Below are positions 27,079 through 35,535 of a stretch of 64,000 nt of DNA, piece after piece. The first letter of the stretch is position 1; every line of letters begins with the position of its first letter. Where the stretch lies: NCBI GenBank assembly GCA_026709625.1, contig JAPOSR010000064.1, positions 49,005-113,004 on the forward strand, in the 5' to 3' direction. This DNA is from Chloroflexota bacterium. GTDB taxonomy: Bacteria; Chloroflexota; Anaerolineae; Aggregatilineales; Phototrophicaceae. The notes below the pieces were generated by a model. It saw only the letters and a list, made by a program, of their open reading frames with translations, had not been told where the DNA came from and did no database searches. A program made the position numbers and the translations under genes.

Positions 27079-27217
27079 GGGTACAACTCCTGTCTGTGTG
27101 TATTGTGCGTTCAAAACTTGCTAAAAATACGCTAACACTAGATTCCTGATGAGTGGTTTGCAGCGTGTAACTGGCTTGTAAAGGCCAGACGCTGGTCTGC
27201 CGCCCCGTTTTGTTGCG

Positions 27218-28351
27218 TCAGTCACAGCCAGCGACCTCGGCGACATACTTGCCACCCAGCCAGCCAGTTTGTCCCTGGCGCTCGACCTGGTGCCAATTCG
27301 CTCGTTGCGCGAGGCGGGTTGCCTGTGCGCCGCGCGGCACATAACCCAGTCGCGCGCCAGAAAGACTGGGGCGGTCGCGCAAGACCAGGTTGCCGGTTGT
27401 GACGATGGTGCAGGCGGCTGGCTGCGCAGGCTTGGGTTTTGGCTTGGGAGCGGCGTGGGTGGGTTGTCCATGCACCAGCGCCACTGTGCCTGCCGACGCG
27501 ATCGCTACGCAGACCGTATTGTCCACAGCGGTAGAGTCCAACCTGCTCAGCGCGCGCGGAGCCGTAGCCGCATCTAGGAACATGACCGCGCCCAGTCTGG
27601 GGAAGCAGACCTGTACGCCTGGCTGGACATTGCCCCAAATATCGACCGCGTCCAGCAAGCCGGCGTCTATCACAGCCGAATTGCCCACGCCTCTGGCATC
27701 CAAACGCTGGCACTGGATGCCCGTGCTCAAGCCGCCTGGCGCTGTCACTGTCGCGCTGTTCGGCGGCAGGTTCTGGCAGGTTTGCGGTGGTGGCGCGGCT
27801 CTGAATGTGGCGGTGTGCGAGCCTTGTATGATCTGGTCGTCGGGCAAGCCACAGATGTCCCAAGCGCCTGACAAGGTCGTGTGGCTGCGAATCTGCTCCA
27901 CGCCGATTTCGCAGTTGCTGATGCGGCTGTTCTGGATCAACAACTGCCCATCCTTGACTCGGATTGCCCTGCGGTCGCGGGGTCGCAGGTATTTCATGCG
28001 CAGGTCTGTGATTGTCAGCGCGCCGTTCTTCTTGACTTCGAAGGCGGGGTCGCCCTTGTTGATGCGGTATTCAAAGTTGTTGCCTTGAATGACGATTCGG
28101 GAGCGAATCGAGGGCAGTTCACCATTGGGGCGGACATGGCGCGTCAAGATGATCGTATCCGCGCCTTTGCCAGCCGCGCAGCCGCCGCGGGCTTTGTCTT
28201 CGTTGGCTGATTTAATTGCCGATGAAAAGCCGCAATCGCCCGCCACGCGGATATCGGCAGCGTATGCGAGGGAGGCTGCCAATGCGAATGGCATGATCAA
28301 AACCAGAAACTTCAATCCAAAGCGCCTGTGGATGACTGGATTGCTCATCAT
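27218..28351 (-). CDS. Secreted protein with beta-helix-like region and C-terminal SH3 domain
   Basis: About 377 aa from the ATG at 28351 (MMSNPVIHRRFG). A signal peptide (FLVLIMPFALAASLAYA) is followed by a region like right-handed beta-helix surface proteins (ADTIILTRHVRP, LTITDLRMKYL, LLIQNSRISNCEIG), a middle cysteine-containing domain, a Pro/Lys-rich linker (APKPKPKPAQPA) and a bacterial SH3 domain (TTGNLVLRDRPSLSGARLG ... GWLGGKYV) that probably binds cell-wall or surface polymer. Its 3' end was copied into the fasciclin duplication. Confidence 0.8.
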   Translation of the reverse strand: MMSNPVIHRRFGLKFLVLIMPFALAASLAYAADIRVAGDCGFSSAIKSANEDKARGGCAAGKGADTIILTRHVRPNGELPSIRSRIVIQGNNFEYRINKGDPAFEVKKNGALTITDLRMKYLRPRDRRAIRVKDGQLLIQNSRISNCEIGVEQIRSHTTLSGAWDICGLPDDQIIQGSHTATFRAAPPPQTCQNLPPNSATVTAPGGLSTGIQCQRLDARGVGNSAVIDAGLLDAVDIWGNVQPGVQVCFPRLGAVMFLDAATAPRALSRLDSTAVDNTVCVAIASAGTVALVHGQPTHAAPKPKPKPAQPAACTIVTTGNLVLRDRPSLSGARLGYVPRGAQATRLAQRANWHQVERQGQTGWLGGKYVAEVAGCD

Positions 28352-28506
28352 GCTGCTTCCCGCCGATTGACTGCTCTTGTGCCCTCTATACACAAGGGGC
28401 TTGGCCTATCCTCACCACCCGTCCAATCGGAAACCTTGGCGCAGATCGGCAATTAACCAAGCGGCTGTTTTGGCGTATAGTTCGCTGGGTACAGACGAAC
28501 AGAGAA

Positions 28507-29046
28507 ATGAGACGAATCATGACCTACCGCCTCACTTATGATGAATTGGAAGCGCGCTGGGCAGACGAAAGCCCATCGCCGGCTGATGATGGCGCTGTCG
28601 AGTTGATTGTTCGCCGCCCTGCGCCTGACGAGCGTCAAGAATTGTCCCGCGCCAATTTCAGCGCCGCGGGCGGCTTGGAGAGCGATGACTGGCTGCGCCG
28701 CAGTGGCAAAGCCGATGCCCAGATCACGCTCATGAACAGCCGCGTCATCCAGCTGCTGGCGGGTGACAAGGCGCGCTGGGCAGAATCGGGCGACCAGTTG
28801 TTCGTCGACCTGGATCTCAGCGAAGACAACCTGCCGCCGGGCACACAGCTGCAGATCGGCGGCGTCTTGATGGAAGTCACGCCGCTGCCGCACACAGGCT
28901 GCAACAAGTTCGCTCGGCGCTTTGGCTCGCCCGCGCGCAAATGGGTCATGTCTGACGAAGGCAAACGCGCCCGCCGCCGTGGGCTGTATACGCGCGTCGT
29001 GCAAGATGGCGAGATCGCCGTGGGCGACCGCATCCGCAAGGTCTAA
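28507..29046 (+). CDS. MOSC domain-containing protein
   Basis: 179 aa. The MOSC core is seen as ITLMNSRVIQLLAG, DQLFVDLDLSEDNLPPGTQLQIG, LPHTGCNKFARRFG with the conserved Cys, and RGLYTRVVQDGEIAVGDRIR. MOSC domains carry sulfur via this Cys or bind molybdenum cofactor. It is a stand-alone form without the beta-barrel N-terminal domain. An internal ATG at 28519 (MTYRLTYDEL) is an alternative start. Confidence 0.9.
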   Translation: MRRIMTYRLTYDELEARWADESPSPADDGAVELIVRRPAPDERQELSRANFSAAGGLESDDWLRRSGKADAQITLMNSRVIQLLAGDKARWAESGDQLFVDLDLSEDNLPPGTQLQIGGVLMEVTPLPHTGCNKFARRFGSPARKWVMSDEGKRARRRGLYTRVVQDGEIAVGDRIRKV

Positions 29047-29124
29047 TGGTCTCTGCGCAATTGATGGCGAACACAATTTTGGGCGAGCGCCCCGATGCAA
29101 CCCCACCGGTTTTTGGAGGCTGGC

Positions 29125-29562
29125 ATGATAGACGGCACATTGATTCATCCGCAGATATTGCAGACGCTTGGCACAGCTGGCCACGGCGCGACCATCCTCA
29201 TTCCCGATGGCAACTATCCGTTTGCCACCCACGCTCATCCACGTGCCCAGCGCGTCTACCTGAATTTGGCGCCGGGCATCTGCACAGTCACCGATGTCCT
29301 GCGCGCTGTCCTCAGCTGCACGCCAGTCGAAGCCGCCCAGGTTATGCGCCGCGACGATGGCGCAGAGCCCAGCATCTACGCTGACTTTCGCAAGCTGCTG
29401 CCCGCTGATGTGCCGCTGCAGCCCCTGGAGCGCTTTGCCTTCTATGCAGCCGCCAAACAAGACAACTGCTGCTTGGTCGTCGCGACTGGCGAGCAGCGCA
29501 TATTTGCCAATATCCTGTTGACCATCGGCGTCGTCCAGCCGCCAGACGCGATGGTGGTCTAG
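29125..29562 (+). CDS. RbsD/FucU family sugar mutarotase
   Basis: About 145 aa, with GGAGG upstream of the ATG at 29125 (MIDGTLIHPQILQTLG). The conserved GHGATILIPDGNYPF motif includes the catalytic-type His and Asp. These enzymes interconvert sugar anomers; by length and sequence it is of the FucU (L-fucose mutarotase) type. With the rhamnose-like operon at 31 kb it may feed L-deoxy sugars into catabolism. The next HAD gene starts 4 bp downstream. Confidence 0.9.
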   Translation: MIDGTLIHPQILQTLGTAGHGATILIPDGNYPFATHAHPRAQRVYLNLAPGICTVTDVLRAVLSCTPVEAAQVMRRDDGAEPSIYADFRKLLPADVPLQPLERFAFYAAAKQDNCCLVVATGEQRIFANILLTIGVVQPPDAMVV

Positions 29563-29566
29563 GACT

Positions 29567-30238
29567 ATGGCGGTTGAAGCCATCATCTATGATATGGACG
29601 GCGTGCTGGTCGACAGCGAGGTGTATTGGGACCAAGCGCGGGTTGACTTTGCGGCAGAACGCGGTTTGCGCTGGACAGACGCCATGCAACGGCAGGCGAT
29701 GGGACGCAGCACGGTCGGCTGGGCGGGTATCATGCGCGAGCAGTTGACGCTGGATATGTCGCTGGACGCGATCATCGCCGAGATGAAAACGCGCGTCATC
29801 GCCCAGTACGAGCGGCGCATGCCAACACGACCCGGCGCGCTGGAGTCGGTGGCGGCTATGCAGGCGCAGTATCGCATCGGCTTGGCGTCGGGTTCGCCAA
29901 CCGAGATCATCAAAGCCGTCTTGCGCATCACCGGGCTGGATCAGCAATTCGAGGTGATGATCTATGGCGATGGAGTGGACAAAGGCAAACCAGCGCCCGA
30001 CATCTACCTGGAAGCGCTGCGGCAAATGGGGGTGTCGCCGGCGCGCGCGCTGGGTATCGAAGATTCCGCCAATGGCTTGCGCGCATTGAAAGCGGCGGGC
30101 ATGTTCGCTGTGGCCGCGCCCAGCCTCGCTTATCCCCTGCCGGCAGAGTCCCTGGCGTTGGCCGACGCGCATATCACGACGCTGGCAGCGTTCACGGTTG
30201 ATCTGGTGCGGAGCGTTGAGCGGGGCGGTCGGCTCTGA
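29567..30238 (+). CDS. HAD family hydrolase, beta-phosphoglucomutase-like
   Basis: 223 aa. HAD motif I is IYDMDGVLVDSE, motif II LASGSPTEI, motif III Lys in YGDGVDKGKPAPDIYL and motif IV GIEDSANGL. The alpha-helical cap after motif I puts it with sugar-phosphatase/phosphomutase members. Co-transcribed with the FucU-like gene (4-bp gap), so a sugar phosphate is the likely substrate. Confidence 0.9.
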   Translation: MAVEAIIYDMDGVLVDSEVYWDQARVDFAAERGLRWTDAMQRQAMGRSTVGWAGIMREQLTLDMSLDAIIAEMKTRVIAQYERRMPTRPGALESVAAMQAQYRIGLASGSPTEIIKAVLRITGLDQQFEVMIYGDGVDKGKPAPDIYLEALRQMGVSPARALGIEDSANGLRALKAAGMFAVAAPSLAYPLPAESLALADAHITTLAAFTVDLVRSVERGGRL

Positions 30239-30268
30239 CAAGCGCCAAAGCCGACGCATAGCTACCCG

Positions 30269-30803
30269 TTAGTCGTTGTCTATGATTCTGAATGTGCGGC
30301 TGGTGGCGTAAGACAGCATGTAATAACCGTTGGGGAAGCGGTTGCCGCTATCCTCCGACATGGTTACGGTGACTGTTTCGGTGGGCTCGTCGTCCGAGTC
30401 ATTCAACGGTACGATATAGAACACGCTACGATCGGCTCCACTGGAGATCCTCTCTGTGGCACAATTCCCGCTGGGGCTTAGGTATCCGCGCTCTGCGCGT
30501 ACCCGATAGTCCACTCCCAGGGTTGCGCTGCCGCTGAAGCAGAGCCGGAAATGCGCTTCATGGCCATAACCGGCGCCAAGCGACACGCGGTTCACAAAAA
30601 ATGCCGCTGTGTCACCGACATAGCCGCCGAGGCCGGCTTCGCCTTCCGATGCGTTCCCGGAACCATGACTCCACAGAAAGATGACCATGTTCATGCCCTG
30701 CGCCTGGACAACGGGCAAGGCGACTCCAGCCAAAACGAAGAACAAAAGCAGGATGACTAAACGACTAATGCGGGGGGGGGGGGGTAAATTTACGAGACAT
30801 CAT
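30269..30803 (-). CDS. Calx-beta-like secreted protein, start disrupted by poly-C tract
   Basis: The body reads as a mature Calx-beta-like domain (ASEGEAGLGG, FSGSATLGVDYRVRAERG, DDEPTETVTVTMSEDSG) behind a hydrophobic signal segment (LVILLLFFVLAGVALPVVQA). In the frame of this body there is no ATG or GTG between an upstream stop and the signal segment. A good GAGG ribosome-binding site with two ATG codons (30803, 30800) sits just upstream, separated by a run of 13 C. With 13 C these ATGs read MMSRKFTPPPPH and stop; with 12 or 15 C they run straight into the signal peptide. The gene is therefore off as assembled. Confidence 0.75.
30772..30784 (-). repeat. Poly-C(13) homopolymer, candidate phase-variation switch
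   Basis: Thirteen consecutive G on the plus strand (C in the coding strand), six codons after the best start of the secreted-protein gene. The length sets the reading frame. Confidence 0.85.
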
Positions 30804-30893
30804 ACACCTCACTTATTTTTTTTCTTATTCGCAACTGTAGCCGGCAAGATAGCGCTTGTCAAGAAAAGCGAATGCGCTCGCGCCCCAGCAGTT

Positions 30894-30962
30894 GGGATTG
30901 GCGATTTTTGTGGATGCGCGTTGCTTTGCCCCCACCCCAAACTCCTCCCCAGTCCGTGGGCG
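30894..30962 (+). mobile_element. Dispersed TIR element, left end only
   Basis: Left terminal repeat GGGATTGGCGATTTTTGTGG followed by GCGTTGCTTTGCCCCCACCC and the start of the core, then the similarity stops at GTCCGTGGGC. It lies in the 30804-31079 gap, in which nothing else is evident. Confidence 0.7.
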
Positions 30963-31079
30963 AATTGACAGTCGGCGTGGCTGCGGCGAGAATCGCATTT
31001 TACACATCGGAAGCGATGCTATGCAAATGCGCTTGTCCGCCAATGCCGCCAGCCGCGGCTTGCAGCGCCAGAAGACCTC

Positions 31080-32510
31080 GTGACAGCGGCGCATGTCATC
31101 GCCATTGACCTTGGCGCGACATCCGGGCGTGTCATGGATGCCGCTTTTGATGGCGCGCAGCTGAAATTGCGCGAGGCGCACCGCTTTCCCAATATCCCCG
31201 TGCAGACGCCGACCAGCCTGCATTGGGATGTCCTGCGGCTTTGGCGCGAAATGACTGTTGGGATAGGCGCCGTTGCGGACGCAGAATCCATCGGCTTGGA
31301 TTGCTGGGGCGTCGACTACGCTCTGCTCGACAGCGCCGGCGAATTGTTGGCCAATCCCTATCATTACCGCGACCCACGCACTGACGGCGCGATGGAATGG
31401 GTCTTCGAGCGCATGCCGCGCCGCGAGATATTTGCGCGCACGGGCATCCAGTTCATGCCGCTGAACAGCCTCTATCAGTTGGCGGCGGGACTTCGCGATG
31501 GCAGCCCGCAACTGGACAATGCCGCCACCCTGTTGACCATCGCCGACTTGTTCAATTATTGGCTGACGGGCAGCAAAACCTGCGAATTCACCGAGGCGAC
31601 CACCATGCAGCTGGTGAATGCGCGGCGGGGCGATTGGGACCGCGACTTGCTGCGCGCTGTGGGCATCCCGACCGACATCCTCGCGCCAATCGTGATGCCG
31701 GGCACGCGACTGGGCAGTTATGCGGGCATTGATGTCGTTGCGCCGGCCTGCCACGACACGGGCAGCGCGGTTGTCGCCGTGCCAGCCACCCAGCCCAATA
31801 TCGCCTATCTCAGCAGCGGCACCTGGAGTCTGTTGGGGCTGGAGCTGGCTGCGCCGATATTGAGCGATGCCGCCTATGCGGCCAATCTCACCAATGAAGG
31901 CGGCTATGGCGGCAGTTGGCGCTTCTTGAAGAATATCATGGGCTTGTGGGTGGCCGACCAATGCCGCGCGACCTGGGCGGCGCAGGGGCGTGGATACAGC
32001 TTCAGCCAGTTGACGGCGATGGTAGACTCTGCGCCGTATTTCCGCAGTTTTATCGATCCGGATGATGCCGTCTTCCTCGCATCGGGCGATATGCCGCAGC
32101 GCATCAGCGACTATTGCGCGCGCTCAGGGCAAGCCAAGCCCGAAAGCGATGCTGAGATTATCGCAGTCGTTTATGCCAGCCTGGCTTACAAATATCGCTA
32201 TGTGCTCGAGCAGCTGTCGGCGGCGAGCGGCCGGACTGTCGAGGCGCTGCATATCATCGGCGGCGGCTCGCGCAATGCCACCCTCAACCAGATGACGGCG
32301 GACGCGACTGGGCGGGTGGTCATCGCCGGGCCGGCGGAAGCGACTGCGGCTGGCAACGCGATCGCGCAGTTGATCGCCCTGGGCGAGCTGGGCAGCGTGG
32401 GCGAGGCGCGCGCCATGTTGAGCGAATCGGCGAGACTGCGTCGCTATGAACCGCGCGCCGCCGCAGCCTGGGACGAGCGCTATCCGCGTTTTTGCGCCTT
32501 GTTGGGATAG
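31080..32510 (+). CDS. Rhamnulokinase-like FGGY sugar kinase
   Basis: 476 aa, GTG start. Motifs typical of RhaB: AIDLGATSGRVM phosphate loop, LDCWGVDYALLD, PYHYRDPRTDGAM, SSGTWSLLGLELAAP and NLTNEGGYGGSWRFLKNIMG. It phosphorylates L-rhamnulose or a related ketose at C1. It leads an operon with an ABC importer and a class II aldolase that would cleave the product. No rhamnose isomerase gene is in the window. Confidence 0.9.
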   Translation: MTAAHVIAIDLGATSGRVMDAAFDGAQLKLREAHRFPNIPVQTPTSLHWDVLRLWREMTVGIGAVADAESIGLDCWGVDYALLDSAGELLANPYHYRDPRTDGAMEWVFERMPRREIFARTGIQFMPLNSLYQLAAGLRDGSPQLDNAATLLTIADLFNYWLTGSKTCEFTEATTMQLVNARRGDWDRDLLRAVGIPTDILAPIVMPGTRLGSYAGIDVVAPACHDTGSAVVAVPATQPNIAYLSSGTWSLLGLELAAPILSDAAYAANLTNEGGYGGSWRFLKNIMGLWVADQCRATWAAQGRGYSFSQLTAMVDSAPYFRSFIDPDDAVFLASGDMPQRISDYCARSGQAKPESDAEIIAVVYASLAYKYRYVLEQLSAASGRTVEALHIIGGGSRNATLNQMTADATGRVVIAGPAEATAAGNAIAQLIALGELGSVGEARAMLSESARLRRYEPRAAAAWDERYPRFCALLG

Positions 32511-32579
32511 ACGGGTTATAATGCGGCGCGTTCGGCTGGCAAAGAATTGCGCTCGCGGCCACACGCGCAGGACACAACA

Positions 32580-34112
32580 ATGAGCGACATGCTGCTGCGG
32601 ATGCAGGGCATCAACAAGAATTTTCCGGGCGTGCAAGCGCTGAAAAACGCGCATTTCGAAGTGCGGCGTGGCGAAGTGCATGCGCTCATCGGCGAAAACG
32701 GCGCTGGCAAATCCACCATGATCAAAATCGTGTCTGGCGTTTATCAGCCCGACAGCGGCGATATCCAGATCGCTGGCCAGGCAGCCCACTTCGGCAACCC
32801 GCGTGAAGCGCACCTGGCTGGCATCGCCACCATTTATCAGGAACTTGGCTTGTACCCGGAACTGTCTGTGGCAGAGAATATCTTCATGGGTCATGCGCCG
32901 ATGAAAACGCGCCTGGGCTTGCGCACCATCGACTGGGAACGCATGGAAAGCGGCGCGGAAGACCTGCTGGCTGAGTTGAATATCCACGACCTGGATGTCG
33001 GCGCGAAGGTGGGGGCGCTCAATGTGGGCAACCGGCAGCGCGTAGAGATCGCCAAGGCGCTGTCGCTCGATGCGCAGATCTTGATCATGGACGAGCCGAC
33101 CGCCGCCCTGACCGAAAGCGATGTCGAGCAGCTTTTCAGCATTGTGCGGCTGCTGCGCCAACGCGGAGTCAGCATCATTTATATCAGCCACCGTCTCAAT
33201 GAAATCTTTGATCTAGCCGACCGTGTCACTGTGCTGCGGGATGGCGAGACGATCGGCACGCAGCAGGTCGCAGACACCAGCGAAGCCGAGTTAATCCGCA
33301 TGATGGTGGGACGCAAGATCGAAACTCTCTTCCCCAAGCAGATGGCGCAGATCGGCGCTGTGGCGCTTGAGCTGCGCAACCTGCATCGCCCGCCGCTCAC
33401 GCGTGATATATCCTTATCGGTGCGCGCGGGCGAGATCGTGGGGCTGGCGGGTCTGGTGGGCAGCGGCCGCAGCGAGACAGCGCAGGTCATCTTTGGCGTG
33501 CTGCCAGCCGATTCGGGCGAGATCATCATCAATGGCGCGCCGGTGACAATCAACAAACCATCGGAAGCGGTGGCGCAGGGCATCGGCTATGTGCCAGAAG
33601 ACCGCGGACGCCAAGGACTCATCCGCGAGATGACCATCCGCGAAAACACCTCCATGGCTGTTTTGGAGTCTGTGTCTCGCTATACATTTATCAATCGCGC
33701 CCAAGAACAGTCGCTCGCCAGTCAATCGATTGAGCAATTGAGCATCCGCGCCACTGGCACAGAGCAGACCACCAACAAGCTGAGCGGCGGCAATCAGCAA
33801 AAAGTTGTCGTCAGCAAGTGGCTGGCCAGCAAACCCAAAGTGCTGATCATGGACGAGCCAACGCGGGGAATCGATGTCGGCGCAAAAGCTGAAATCCACC
33901 GCCTGATGAGCCGACTGGCTGCCGAACAGGGCTTGGCCATCTTGATGATATCCAGCGAGCTGCCCGAGATTCTGGCGATGAGCGACCGCATCCTGGTTAT
34001 GCGCGAGGGTCGGCTGGTTGGTGAATTCAGCCGCGATGAAGCCACGCAAGAGGCAGTCGCCCATGCCATGATGAGCGAAGCCGCCCGCCAAGCCGCGAGC
34101 GCCGCGCCATGA
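32580..34112 (+). CDS. Sugar ABC transporter ATP-binding protein, RhaT/RbsA-like
   Basis: About 510 aa with two ATPase halves, as in CUT2 systems. First half: Walker A GENGAGKSTM, signature LNVGNRQRVEIAKAL, Walker B LIMDEPTAAL. Second half has a degenerate Walker A (GLVGSGRSET), signature LSGGNQQKVVVSKWL and MDEPTRGIDVG. The chosen ATG is at 32580 (MSDMLLRMQG); a TATAAT hexamer at 32517-32522 could give extra transcription from inside the operon. ATGA overlap with the following permease. Confidence 0.94.
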   Translation: MSDMLLRMQGINKNFPGVQALKNAHFEVRRGEVHALIGENGAGKSTMIKIVSGVYQPDSGDIQIAGQAAHFGNPREAHLAGIATIYQELGLYPELSVAENIFMGHAPMKTRLGLRTIDWERMESGAEDLLAELNIHDLDVGAKVGALNVGNRQRVEIAKALSLDAQILIMDEPTAALTESDVEQLFSIVRLLRQRGVSIIYISHRLNEIFDLADRVTVLRDGETIGTQQVADTSEAELIRMMVGRKIETLFPKQMAQIGAVALELRNLHRPPLTRDISLSVRAGEIVGLAGLVGSGRSETAQVIFGVLPADSGEIIINGAPVTINKPSEAVAQGIGYVPEDRGRQGLIREMTIRENTSMAVLESVSRYTFINRAQEQSLASQSIEQLSIRATGTEQTTNKLSGGNQQKVVVSKWLASKPKVLIMDEPTRGIDVGAKAEIHRLMSRLAAEQGLAILMISSELPEILAMSDRILVMREGRLVGEFSRDEATQEAVAHAMMSEAARQAASAAP

Positions 34113-35524
34113 AAAAAGACAAAGCCGCGCCCGCGCCACGCCACACGCTGGATTTCTTGGGCATCGCGCTGGCTGTGGTCATCATCGGCGCTTATTTTCT
34201 GCTGCCGTTTATTACCCAGCCGGGGCGTGGCCCATCGACCGTCGCCGTGCTGACAGAAAGCAAAAAAGCCAACGAGCTGGGGATATTCAAGACGGGGCTG
34301 GAGGTCCTGCCGCTGGCTGCGTTGGGCATGCTGCTCTTGGGCATCTGGAATGTGCTTGTTCCCGGCGCCGCGCGCGCTATTTCCTTGCTGCTGGCGCTGG
34401 CTGGCCTGCTGGCGCTGGTTTATTACATCAACTTCTTCCGCGATACCCCCTTGGTCTCCCCAGCGAATGGGGGAGAGGGGACGGTCATGGGCAGCCTTGG
34501 CATGGCTTTTTGGATCATGCTGGGCGCATCGGCGGTGGCTGTCCTGCAAGCGCTGATTCCCCGCGCTGTGCCCGCGCCGCGTTATCGGTTGGCCAAGCTC
34601 TTTGGCAACCAGGAGAGCGTGATTCTCTTTGGCTTGCTGCTGCTGGTGATCGTGGTCGGGCTGGCGAATCCGCGTTATTTGCAAGAGCGCAACATCAGCG
34701 ACAACCTGGCAGGCAACGCCTATATTGCGGTGGCGGCGCTGGGCATGACCATGGTGATCATCACCGGCAATATCGACATTTCGGTGGGCTCGCTGGTGGG
34801 TTTGCTGGCGGTGGTCAGCGGCCGGCTGGCGGTGGCTGGCGCGCCCGCGCCACTCGCTTGGCTGGTGCCGCTGGTGGTCGGCGGCGGCTTCGGCGCTCTG
34901 ATTGGATTCTTGGTGGCATACCTGCGGATTCCTTCGATTGTGGTGACGCTGGGCATGCTGAGCATCATCAAAGGCATCTTGATTATTTGGGTGCAGGGCG
35001 AGCGCGTCACCGATATGCCAGCCGGCTATTTCTTGTCGCAGATGCGGCCACTGGGCATTCCTATGCCCATCATTATTATGGTTGTTCTGACGATCGGCGT
35101 GGCGCTGTGGATGCGCTACAGCGCGACCGGGCGGGCATTTTATGCGCTGGGGGGCAATGCCGAAGCCGCGCGTCTGTCTGGCTTGTCGCGCCGCCGCCTG
35201 GTGATGACTGTCTTCGTTCTTAACGGCGTATTCGTGGGCGTGGCCAGCGTGATGTATTCCACACAATTCAACATCATCCAGGCGACGCCGCCGCCAGCGC
35301 TGGAATTGTCGGTGATTACTGCATCGGTGGTGGGCGGCGTCAGCATCCTCGGTGGCACGGGCACGGTTGTCGGCTCGACTATGGCAACGCTGCTGCTGAA
35401 TTTCATCCGCTCGGCGATGATCTTCATCAATATATCACCGTTCTGGCTGAAGGCGGTGCAGGGCTTGTTGATTTTGGCGACAGTGCTGGCCGATTTGCTG
35501 CGTCGGCGTCGGCAGCGGCTCTAG
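34109..35524 (+). CDS. Sugar ABC transporter permease, RhaP-like, long form
   Basis: 471 aa, longer than usual CUT2 permeases (about 330). The C-terminal 300 residues are the standard permease (GMTMVIITGNIDISVGSLVG, LGGNAEAARLSGLSRRRL, GGVSILGGTGTVVGS). The N-terminal 150 residues add extra hydrophobic segments. Within them a GC-rich hairpin-like stretch codes for PLVSPANGGEGTVMGS in frame and resembles the dispersed repeat core. It overlaps the ATPase gene by four bases. Confidence 0.9.
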   Translation: MKKDKAAPAPRHTLDFLGIALAVVIIGAYFLLPFITQPGRGPSTVAVLTESKKANELGIFKTGLEVLPLAALGMLLLGIWNVLVPGAARAISLLLALAGLLALVYYINFFRDTPLVSPANGGEGTVMGSLGMAFWIMLGASAVAVLQALIPRAVPAPRYRLAKLFGNQESVILFGLLLLVIVVGLANPRYLQERNISDNLAGNAYIAVAALGMTMVIITGNIDISVGSLVGLLAVVSGRLAVAGAPAPLAWLVPLVVGGGFGALIGFLVAYLRIPSIVVTLGMLSIIKGILIIWVQGERVTDMPAGYFLSQMRPLGIPMPIIIMVVLTIGVALWMRYSATGRAFYALGGNAEAARLSGLSRRRLVMTVFVLNGVFVGVASVMYSTQFNIIQATPPPALELSVITASVVGGVSILGGTGTVVGSTMATLLLNFIRSAMIFINISPFWLKAVQGLLILATVLADLLRRRRQRL

Positions 35525-35535
35525 GGGAAACTAAC

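Noticed and set aside
30772-30784. Poly-G run as a simple sequencing artefact
   Set aside because: Not excluded, but the run lies between a good ribosome-binding site with ATG and an in-frame signal peptide one base away, so a real contingency tract is at least as likely. Kept as a finding.
30825-31961. 378-aa minus-strand ORF covering the kinase gene
   Set aside because: Antisense to the RhaB-like kinase and to the repeat element; no coherent domain.
33794-35266. 490-aa minus-strand ORF rich in His, Gln and Arg
   Set aside because: Antisense shadow of the RhaT-like ATPase and RhaP-like permease; the composition is what reverse reading of GC-rich membrane-protein genes gives.
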